Source of the DNA: Arenicellales bacterium
GTDB taxonomy: Bacteria > Pseudomonadota > Gammaproteobacteria > Arenicellales > UBA868
Direction: 5' to 3'
Length of the DNA stretch: 9,342 bases
Assembly: GCA_028825345.1 (NCBI GenBank)
Contig: JAPKAJ010000084.1
Span: 1-9,342, forward strand
Under the pieces are notes generated by a model that made no database searches, was not told where the DNA came from, and saw only the letters and a program-made list of their open reading frames with translations. Positions 1 through 5,090 of this stretch are shown here, one piece after another; within the stretch, counting starts at the first letter, position 1, and every line of letters starts with the position of its first letter. The position numbers were made by a program, and so were the translations under genes.

Positions 1-108
1 CTGGCGTTACAGCAGATGGATCTAGATGATTCGCTGCAGTGTGCCGAATCGGATATCGAATCGTTTTGGGCGCTTATTGATACACCGCGTGGATCGGTTC
101 GCCTCTGA
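1..108 (+). CDS. C-terminal end of an unidentified protein (5' end outside window)
   Basis: Frame 1 is open from the first base to a TGA at 106-108, giving 35 residues that end in PRGSVRL. The peptide is acidic, rich in Asp, Glu, Ser and Leu, and has ordinary protein composition. In contrast, the overlapping frame used by a longer version of the next gene reads as an arginine-rich, unnatural peptide here. The 34-bp gap to the next ATG suggests a shared plus-strand transcript with the hydrolase. No family can be assigned from so short a tail. It could be a chance open frame, but the length, composition and spacing favour a real gene end. Confidence 0.5.
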   Translation: MALQQMDLDDSLQCAESDIESFWALIDTPRGSVRL

Positions 109-142
109 CGGGCGTCATCGCACTCCAGGGAAAAAAGAGCAG

Positions 143-1177
143 ATGCGGGTTGACGGCGGTACCAAGGTTGCATATCTGGATTGGCTGGGAGCGTTACAAC
201 TGTTATCCACATTCCGGCGTAATCTCGGTGATCGCTTGCCGCAGACCGTGGTTCATAGTGGTACTGAGGTCGATATTTACCAGCCGGACAAAGCACCGCG
301 GGCAACGGCTATCTTTGTGCCCGGTCTTGCGATCCGAGGTCGTGAAGATCCCCGGATCCGGAATCTCGGCTGGGCCCTTTGCGCAACTGGTCTGCGGGTG
401 CTGATCCCGGACGTCCCCAGTATCCGCGCCCTGAAGATATCGGTTGACCAGCCCGACGAGGTACAGCAATTGCTCGAATCACTGGCGGCTGACTCGACCA
501 TGGTAACGACACCCGGGCTGTCTTTGTTATCTGTGTCGTTCTCTGGCATTTTCGTACTGCGTGCAGCGCTTAGCGCAGTGCTGGCCCAGCGGCTGCGCGC
601 TCTGTGCCTGATCGGTAGTTACTTTGATATTGAACGGGTAGCGTCTTTTCTGATCAACTCAGATCGTGCTGACCCCTATGGCCGGCTGATCATTGCCCGC
701 AGTTACTATAGCGATGATGATCCGGCATTGGCGCCGGTGCGCGAAGTATTGTCGCGCTGTGTTGAGGCATCGGCCCTGGACAATGCCGGACCGAGCGACC
801 TGGATGCCCTTTTCGATACATCTGATCCGGTTGAGGCCGGACTGCACCAATTGCTGACCGACCCACACGAGCGGCAGGGTTTCTGTCGCCAGGTAATCAC
901 AATGTTTAATGATTCCTGGTCAGGTTACCGGGTGCCTCGCGATTTCCCGCTCGACATGCCGCCGGTGTTTTTGCTGCATGGGCGACAGGACCGGGTGGTT
1001 CCACCGGAGGAGTCGTGTCGTCTCGCCCAATTACTACAAGACAGGGGTGTCTCACATCGCCTGTGCGTGACCGACTTCCTTGGGCATGGCGACGCTGTTA
1101 TATCGTTGGCCCGACTGCGCCAGTTGTATCGCCTGCTCGCGGGCTTTGCCTGGTTCCTGGGGTATACGCGCGACTGA
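143..1177 (+). CDS. alpha/beta hydrolase, function unknown
   Basis: This 344-residue protein has the marks of the alpha/beta hydrolase fold. A strand-loop FVPGLAIRG (58-66) sits at the oxyanion-hole position. A nucleophile elbow SVSFS (130-134) places Ser132 as nucleophile, with Ser in place of the usual first Gly. HGRQDRVVP (279-287) supplies the acid Asp283, and FLGHGD (312-317) supplies His315. A 120-residue insert between elbow and acid is probably a helical cap. There is no signal peptide, so it is likely cytoplasmic. I chose the ATG at 143 over an ATG at 26 because the extra 39 residues overlap the upstream gene and look like out-of-frame translation, and because a purine-rich AGGG/AAAAAAGAG stretch precedes 143. 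Substrate is not deducible; esterase, thioesterase or lipase activity is possible. It converges on the dksA-like gene with a 16-bp gap. Confidence 0.8.
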   Translation: MRVDGGTKVAYLDWLGALQLLSTFRRNLGDRLPQTVVHSGTEVDIYQPDKAPRATAIFVPGLAIRGREDPRIRNLGWALCATGLRVLIPDVPSIRALKISVDQPDEVQQLLESLAADSTMVTTPGLSLLSVSFSGIFVLRAALSAVLAQRLRALCLIGSYFDIERVASFLINSDRADPYGRLIIARSYYSDDDPALAPVREVLSRCVEASALDNAGPSDLDALFDTSDPVEAGLHQLLTDPHERQGFCRQVITMFNDSWSGYRVPRDFPLDMPPVFLLHGRQDRVVPPEESCRLAQLLQDRGVSHRLCVTDFLGHGDAVISLARLRQLYRLLAGFAWFLGYTRD

Positions 1178-1199
1178 GATACATCGTGGGATCTCACGA
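1176..1199. other. inverted repeats in the convergent gene junction
   Basis: The short gap between the hydrolase stop and the dksA-like stop carries nested inverted repeats. TCGTG (1184-1188) pairs with CACGA (1195-1199) around GGATCT, and GAGAT (1176-1180) could alternatively pair with ATCTC (1191-1195). There is no T-tract on either strand, so an intrinsic terminator is not supported. The structure could still serve as a weak or Rho-assisted end for either gene. Confidence 0.3.
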
Positions 1200-1541
1200 C
1201 GATCCCTGCTCGCGTTTGCCGGCGCAGTGCACACAGCAAAGCTGGGTTGGGTCCAGCGCCAGCCGCGCAGGGGCGATGACCTCACCGCAGTCATCACACA
1301 ACCCGTAGTCGGGATCTTCATCGATACGCACGAGAGTACGGGCAATGGCTTCGAGCATTGCTTCGCGCCGGCGGGCCAGCTCAAGTGACATCTGGTGATC
1401 CTGCATGGCCGCGGCGCGCGACAGGCGCCCGACACGGGATTGGTCGAGTTCCACAGTCTCCACCTGGCTGAGATCGGTTTCCCGAGTCAGTATCTGCCGA
1501 CGGGCCAACAGTGCTTCGCGAATTTCTTTACGATCAATCAT
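1194..1541 (-). CDS. short DksA/TraR-family C4 zinc-finger protein
   Basis: This 115-residue protein ends in a four-cysteine zinc finger: CDDC (82-85) and CVHC (103-106), 17 residues apart, the DksA/TraR arrangement. A predicted helical stretch (about 33-75) with the family signature LDQSRVGRLSR (32-42) precedes it. It is shorter than true DksA (about 150 residues in E. coli) and closer to TraR-like and other small paralogues. The family binds RNA polymerase through its secondary channel and alters initiation, but this paralogue's targets are unknown. The start is ATG at 1541, with only a weak ribosome site. A degenerate copy of this start and 5' half occurs at 3965-4115, which independently supports the start, since ATG and the upstream block are both conserved. 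The gene follows the lyase gene by 165 bp on the same strand. Confidence 0.88.
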   Translation of the reverse strand: MIDRKEIREALLARRQILTRETDLSQVETVELDQSRVGRLSRAAAMQDHQMSLELARRREAMLEAIARTLVRIDEDPDYGLCDDCGEVIAPARLALDPTQLCCVHCAGKREQGSS

Positions 1542-1559
1542 GCCTGGCTATCCGGGCTA

Positions 1560-1580
1560 CAGTATGCCGCTTGCCAGGCG
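1560..1580 (-). promoter_or_regulatory. upstream block shared with the decayed dksA-like copy, probable promoter element
   Basis: Read on the minus strand, this 21-nt block contains CATACTG, a fair -10-like sequence, ending 18 nt before the ATG. The same block recurs at 4134-4154 with 3 mismatches and also ends 18 nt before the ATG of the decayed copy. Conservation outside the coding part suggests a core promoter or protein site was duplicated with the gene. I see no convincing -35 box. Confidence 0.35.
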
Positions 1581-1581
1581 A

Positions 1582-1621
1582 CGATCCATTGCTGGCAGCA
1601 ACGGATCGGGCAACAGATCCG
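1582..1621 (-). promoter_or_regulatory. strong hairpin with an alternative, mutually exclusive stem upstream of the dksA-like gene
   Basis: On the minus strand, 1608-1597 and 1593-1582 form a 12-bp stem with one G-T wobble around the 3-nt loop GCC. The segment 1607-1602 (GATCCG) can instead pair with CGGATC at 1621-1616. The two foldings exclude each other, an arrangement like an attenuator or antiterminator. No T-tract follows, so it is not a plain intrinsic terminator. It lies about 40-80 nt before the dksA-like start and may equally be the 3' end structure of the isomerase/lyase transcript or a DNA operator. Confidence 0.35.
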
Positions 1622-1706
1622 CACCGGGCTGTTTTTACAGATATTGCGAATCTCCGTGTTCGCCAATCGGGATCGGCCGAAAAGGCGTTTTCTTCGTGTT
1701 CTAATC

Positions 1707-2579
1707 TTAAAACGCGTAACGCTGCTCAAGCTTGTCGAAATGATCCTTGCGCACCACGCGTTGGCGTTCGAGGAAGCTTGCCAGGGGGCCGTCCTCGTCC
1801 ATCTTACCGGTTTTTTTGAGTTGGCCGAGCGCTATCTGCATCCCGTGAATAGCAGCTTGCAGCGCCACATTTGCGTAAAGTACCAGTGAAAAGCCCATCT
1901 CACCCAGTGCGTCTAAGGCCAGGATAGGGGTCTTGCCGCCCACAACGAGATTCACCAGTTGCGGTGTTCCGTTGAGCGCCACCGGAATTTTGCACATCTC
2001 CTGAATAGACAGTGGCGCTTCGACGAAGGTGATGTCGGCCCCATCTTCAATGAAGGCCGAAGCGCGCTCCAGCGCCTCGGTAAGGCCAGCGGTGGCGCGC
2101 GCGTCGGTGCGAGCGATGATCAGCGTGCTCTCGTTCTGCCGAGCGTCCACTGCGGCGCGAATACGTGAACGCGCTTCTTCCAGCGGCACCACTTGCTGAT
2201 CTGAGAAATGGCCACAGCGCTTCGGAGTTGTCTGATCCTCGAGCTGCACCGCACTGGCGCCTGCGCGTTCAAGGGTGCGGATGGTGTGGCAGACGTTGAG
2301 CGCATTTCCAAAGCCATTATCCGCATCCACCACAATGGGCAGTTCGGTCGCGTCGCGAATCGTCGCGGTGTGTTGTGCGATATCGCTCAGACCTACGAAT
2401 CCCATGTCTGGCATCGCGAAGAAAGTGTTGGTTAGGCCGGCACCGGAAAGGTAGACCGCTTCGAAGCCCAGATCTTCGGTTATGCGTGCAGCGAGTGCAT
2501 TGGCTGCGCCGGGCATCAGCACCGGGCCGCCGGTCAGAATGCGGTTTTTGAAAGCGCGGTTGATTTCGTGGTTCATCAT
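1707..2579 (-). CDS. isocitrate lyase/PEP mutase-superfamily lyase (dimethylmalate- or methylisocitrate-lyase type)
   Basis: This 290-residue TIM-barrel enzyme carries the superfamily's landmarks: YLSGAG (43-48), the metal-binding DADNGFG (85-91), the catalytic-loop KRCGH (120-124) with Cys122, ARTDA (156-160), and VEAP (186-189). Cys in KRCGH marks the C-C bond lyase branch rather than PEP mutase. It departs from PrpB of the methylcitrate cycle after the loop, where PrpB, as I recall it, continues RPNK. Relatives include 2,3-dimethylmalate lyase, 2-methylisocitrate lyase and oxaloacetate hydrolase/decarboxylase. The product is expected to include pyruvate or a similar alpha-keto acid. The first ATG (2579) overlaps the stop of the isomerase gene as ATGA, and a second ATG follows directly, so translation is probably coupled. 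Family is secure; substrate is not. Confidence 0.87.
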   Translation of the reverse strand: MMNHEINRAFKNRILTGGPVLMPGAANALAARITEDLGFEAVYLSGAGLTNTFFAMPDMGFVGLSDIAQHTATIRDATELPIVVDADNGFGNALNVCHTIRTLERAGASAVQLEDQTTPKRCGHFSDQQVVPLEEARSRIRAAVDARQNESTLIIARTDARATAGLTEALERASAFIEDGADITFVEAPLSIQEMCKIPVALNGTPQLVNLVVGGKTPILALDALGEMGFSLVLYANVALQAAIHGMQIALGQLKKTGKMDEDGPLASFLERQRVVRKDHFDKLEQRYAF

Positions 2580-3769
2580 TGGACGTAACTCTTTTCGTTA
2601 GTTCGGTTTTGAGGCAAGACTGGGGCCACGGGAAGCGACACATAGATATGGCCGTCCATGAGTCGCCGTTGTGTACGAAGAACCCGTATCGCACCAATCG
2701 CTCCGGTCACGGGGTCACGTGTGGCTCCTACGGTGACGATGCCGCTCGGTGTGCCGATACGAAGGTTTAACGGGTCTGCGCCCTCGGCGATGCAACCCGC
2801 GACCACAGATTTTTTGATGACCGCTGCGCAGGCCAGCGCCAGAGTGCCAGTCATCGGCACGGCGCGATGTGCCTGTCCGGCCGAGATCATGCGAATCTGC
2901 AGGTCTTGGGTCTGGGGCGCATGTTGAACTCCCGCCAGGTCTTCGTAACAAGATGCGGGGCCCACCATAGCCACTTTGGGCGTGGCGATCTGCAAGGCCG
3001 CCGCCTCGGCGTTAGGGGTTAATCCCATGGCCACCGATGCTCGTCGTCGGATTTCTTCCAGCTGGGCCATCAGTATGGCATCGGCATCGATTTTCGCTGG
3101 GTGAGTCCGGGTGTCGCCCCCAATATCAGCAGCAGCAACAAAGACGGACGGAATTGCGGCATCAATCATGGTGACACACACTTCGCGACCCTCTTCGAGG
3201 GCCATCAGATCTGCCGCCTGTCCGGTGGGTAGGGCGCCACGGCCGCAGGTATCAGTGGGGTCAAGGAAGTCCAGCGCAACTTTTGCGCCGGTTCCCTGCA
3301 ATCCCGGGATCGCGAAGTCGCCAGTCACCACGGCGTGGCCAGCTGCGACCGAAAAACGGGCGACGATAATCTTTTTTGAATTGGTGTTATGTATGCGGAC
3401 AACGGCCTCGCCGTCGCGTGGCCCGCTGACCAAGCCCTCGTCATAGGCGAACGGACCTATGGCAGAACTCATGTTGCCGCAATTGCCGCTGAAATCGACC
3501 GCATCGTTCACTACGCCGACCTGTGCAAAGGTATAGTCGATATCAGCTTCAAAACGTGTCGATGGGCCGACCACGCAAATTTTGCTAAGCGAAGAAATGC
3601 CACCGCCCATGCCATTAAGCTGGCGCATATTGGGATCCGGACTGCCGAGCATAGCCGCGAAAAGGGCGGACCATACGGTCTCGTCCGTCGGCAGGTCTGC
3701 GCGCTTCAGGACGACGGCCTTTGAGGTGCCGCCGCGTATGAATGCTGCAGGGATGCGTAGCTGGCTCAT
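2576..3769 (-). CDS. PrpF/3-methylitaconate isomerase/4-oxalomesaconate tautomerase family protein
   Basis: This 397-residue protein begins MSQLRIPAAFIRGGTSK, the typical PrpF-family opening. It has GMGGGISSLSK (53-63), GNCGNMSSAIGPFA (95-108), GRGALPTG (176-183) and HRAVPMTG (301-308). Lys63 and Cys97 are 34 residues apart, as I recall for the proposed acid-base pair in bacterial PrpF. The family has a diaminopimelate-epimerase-like fold and moves a double bond in branched unsaturated di- or tricarboxylates: 2-methyl-aconitate, methylitaconate or oxalomesaconate. The start at 3769 is fixed by AAGGAG (3778-3783) 8 nt upstream; the frame stays open to 3949, but that part belongs to a pseudogene. 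It is coupled to the lyase by an ATGA overlap. The isomerase-lyase pairing recalls the methylitaconate isomerase and dimethylmalate lyase of nicotinate fermentation, but no hydratase is in the window. Confidence 0.88.
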   Translation of the reverse strand: MSQLRIPAAFIRGGTSKAVVLKRADLPTDETVWSALFAAMLGSPDPNMRQLNGMGGGISSLSKICVVGPSTRFEADIDYTFAQVGVVNDAVDFSGNCGNMSSAIGPFAYDEGLVSGPRDGEAVVRIHNTNSKKIIVARFSVAAGHAVVTGDFAIPGLQGTGAKVALDFLDPTDTCGRGALPTGQAADLMALEEGREVCVTMIDAAIPSVFVAAADIGGDTRTHPAKIDADAILMAQLEEIRRRASVAMGLTPNAEAAALQIATPKVAMVGPASCYEDLAGVQHAPQTQDLQIRMISAGQAHRAVPMTGTLALACAAVIKKSVVAGCIAEGADPLNLRIGTPSGIVTVGATRDPVTGAIGAIRVLRTQRRLMDGHIYVSLPVAPVLPQNRTNEKSYVQ

Positions 3770-3777
3770 TTGGGCTT

Positions 3778-3783
3778 CTCCTT
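3778..3783 (-). promoter_or_regulatory. ribosome binding site deciding the prpF-like start
   Basis: AAGGAG on the minus strand lies 8 nt before the ATG at 3769. It excludes the 60-residue longer reading that would begin at a GTG at 3949, where no comparable site is seen. Confidence 0.75.
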
Positions 3784-3789
3784 CACGGA

Positions 3790-3967
3790 TTAGGGAAGTT
3801 GTGTCTTCAGCGCCGCGCAGTTGTTTCGAATGTAGTGGTGCATCAAGAGGCCGGTGACCTTTAGATCGCGCTCGGCAATGGCTGCCGCTACACGCTCGTG
3901 CTTGCGTGGCAGGTAGTGAAGGATTATCGACCATCTGTGCGATGACCACGCGAAAGTCACGATCACC
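3790..3967 (-). pseudogene. remnant of a GntR-family (FCD-type) regulator, C-terminal part, frameshifted
   Basis: Two reading frames join into a plausible GntR effector-domain tail. The first frame reads DRDFRVVIAQMVDNPSL (about 3961-3911), resembling the D-x-x-F-H..IA...N..L helix of FCD domains with Arg in place of His. The second reads HERVAAAIAERDLKVTGLL and then MHHYIRNN (about 3900-3820), matching the usual H..I..AI..RD......M..H end, and stops at TAA 3792-3790. A frame change between 3911 and 3900 separates them. The DNA-binding domain and most of the effector domain are absent. A GntR regulator directly upstream of an acid-catabolism operon is a common arrangement, which supports the reading. 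The identification rests on short motifs and could be wrong. Confidence 0.5.
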
Positions 3968-4115
3968 CCTGCAATACGCCCATCTTGGGTTGGGCCGCGA
4001 CCTGGTCGGCGTGTTGGTCGGGCTCTATTGCTCCCACCCAGCTGAGTTCAATTTACGAGTTAGTGCTGCACGGCAGCGTCAGCAGAGCCCCACGAATCTT
4101 ATTGCGATCAATCAT
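3965..4115 (-). pseudogene. decayed 5' copy of the short DksA/TraR-like gene
   Basis: The minus strand begins ATG at 4115 and reads MIDRNKIRGALL, against MIDRKEIREALL in the intact gene at 1541. A shift of frame gives RAALTRK, against RQILTRE. A second shift gives ELSWVGAIEPDQ, against DLSQVETVELDQ, and the frame runs on to MGVLQG before TGA. The similarity covers about the first 50 residues; the zinc finger is absent. Two frameshifts and the missing C-terminus mean it cannot make the protein. It is in the same orientation as the intact gene and lies on the other side of the isomerase/lyase pair. Confidence 0.72.
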
Positions 4116-4133
4116 TTTAAGTGATCCTTGGCG

Positions 4134-4154
4134 CAGTATGCGGCTTGTCAGCCG
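4134..4154 (-). repeat. second copy of the dksA-like upstream block
   Basis: This matches 1560-1580 at 18 of 21 positions and sits at the identical distance, 18 nt, from the ATG of the decayed copy. It shows that the duplicated unit included the region upstream of the gene, and it contains the same CATACTG on the minus strand. Confidence 0.7.
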
Positions 4155-4166
4155 AATCGGCCAGGC

Positions 4167-4199
4167 AAAAAAAGAGGACGCCTGTAAGGCGTCCTCTTT
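4167..4199 (-). terminator. strong intrinsic terminator after the PuuD-like gene
   Basis: AAAGAGGACGCC (4171-4182) and GGCGTCCTCTTT (4188-4199) form a perfect 12-bp stem around a 5-nt loop. On the minus strand the stem is followed by a run of seven T (4173-4167, partly within the stem base), the classical Rho-independent layout. It begins 18 nt after the end of the PuuD-like gene and separates that gene from the remnants and the isomerase/lyase pair. On the plus strand only two or three T follow, so it acts mainly on minus-strand transcripts. Confidence 0.92.
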
Positions 4200-4216
4200 A
4201 TCGGGGTGATCACTAT

Positions 4217-4873
4217 TTACAGGTATTGAACTACCCCTGACATGATGATCGTAAGCACCACAGACGAGGTAATGACGGCCTTGACCGACAGCATAGCACC
4301 GTTCATTTTGCCCCAGATCGCATTGGCCTCGATGATCACGATAATGGCCAGACCGACCAGCAAAGCAACGCTGCTCATGGCGATATCACCGGCTCCGCCC
4401 CATAGGCCGCCATTGGCCATCGGCGAGGCGTGCCCGGACGCCACCATGAAAAACAGCATGGGTAAAGAGAGCAAAGTGTTGGTCCGAGAAGCCAGGCCCG
4501 CTTTGGGTCCGGCTGCGGCTTTGTCACCAGATTCCAGGCCAATGACAATCTTTTGATTAGGCCAGATGATCAGCCAGACATTGAGCATCATCAGCGTACC
4601 CATCACCGCGCCCAGGGTGATACCCAGGCTGAGACGTGTATGCAGAACATAGCCCAGCAACAACAGACCAGTGAGGAAGGTGAACATCGCTGCCCAGCGA
4701 AACCACCACAGGGCTCGTGGCGCGAGTTTGGCCATCACATCTGCCTTGGCGCCATCATCAGCTTCTTTGACGTACTCCGTCTGGATAAAATTGAAGTAAT
4801 ACAACAGGCCAATCCAGGTCACGCCAAAAACGATATGACCCCAGCGCATGACGACATCTAAAAGGTAGCTCAT
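4217..4873 (-). CDS. PuuD-like (urate oxidase N-terminal-domain) integral membrane protein
   Basis: This 218-residue protein has six probable membrane helices (about 8-29, 55-76, 83-104, 133-147, 165-186, 196-216). It shows the conserved features I associate with the membrane domain of urate hydroxylase PuuD: HIVFGVTWIG (13-22), WPNQK (104-108), SRTNTLLSLP (129-138) and SGH (146-148). As I recall, full PuuD proteins continue into a cytochrome c domain; this one stops after the membrane part with no CxxCH motif, so it would need a separate electron acceptor or do something else. No purine-catabolism gene is nearby, so urate as substrate is unproven. A GAGGAG site lies 4 nt before the ATG. Transcription ends at the terminator just downstream. 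Confidence 0.72.
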   Translation of the reverse strand: MSYLLDVVMRWGHIVFGVTWIGLLYYFNFIQTEYVKEADDGAKADVMAKLAPRALWWFRWAAMFTFLTGLLLLGYVLHTRLSLGITLGAVMGTLMMLNVWLIIWPNQKIVIGLESGDKAAAGPKAGLASRTNTLLSLPMLFFMVASGHASPMANGGLWGGAGDIAMSSVALLVGLAIIVIIEANAIWGKMNGAMLSVKAVITSSVVLTIIMSGVVQYL

Positions 4874-5090
4874 ATATCTCCTCTCCCAAGCATGGGTGGT
4901 AAGGGTGTGGGATGGTGTATTTTTTACAGGCTCAAAAACGTAAGAGCGCGATTACCTGCCCGTGAAATAACCGCACAAAGATCAGGTTGATAGCGCATCC
5001 TGACGGCGCCATTTTAGTTCAGGTGCTAAATAAGCGCCAATCAGACTGCGCCACTGGTGCGCCGCAACCCATTACTTGCTTAAAGTGCGA
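4874..5090. other. 217-bp intergenic region with inverted repeats
   Basis: This gap between the TrpB2 and PuuD-like genes has no supported gene. It holds a two-part inverted repeat at 5005-5038: GGCGC (5005-5009) pairs with GCGCC (5034-5038), and inside it TTTAG (5013-5017) pairs with CTAAA (5026-5030), with a symmetrical 3-by-3 internal loop and an 8-nt apical loop. A further weak GC-rich hairpin lies around 5047-5066. Neither has a T-tract. They could mark the end of the TrpB2 transcript or an operator for the PuuD-like gene. I see no convincing -35/-10 pair. Confidence 0.4.

Noticed and set aside
26..142. A 39-residue N-terminal extension of the alpha/beta hydrolase.
   Set aside because: It overlaps the open end of the upstream gene in another frame and reads as an Arg-rich peptide without fold or signal features.
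1395..1889. A 164-codon plus-strand open frame.
   Set aside because: It runs antisense across the dksA-like gene, its upstream gap and the end of the lyase gene, and shows no protein family pattern.
2576..3949. A 457-residue version of the PrpF-like protein beginning at GTG 3949.
   Set aside because: The first 60 residues are translated from the regulator remnant and do not resemble PrpF; AAGGAG at the right distance fixes the start at 3769.
3778..3960. The possibility that this stretch is simply the rest of the decayed dksA-like gene.
   Set aside because: The length to the stop is roughly right, but no zinc-finger cysteine pairs appear and the shared GCCATTGCC is offset by about 40 nt; the GntR-like reading explains it better.
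4553..4861. A 102-codon plus-strand open frame.
   Set aside because: It lies antisense to the PuuD-like membrane protein and is hydrophilic with no recognisable motif.
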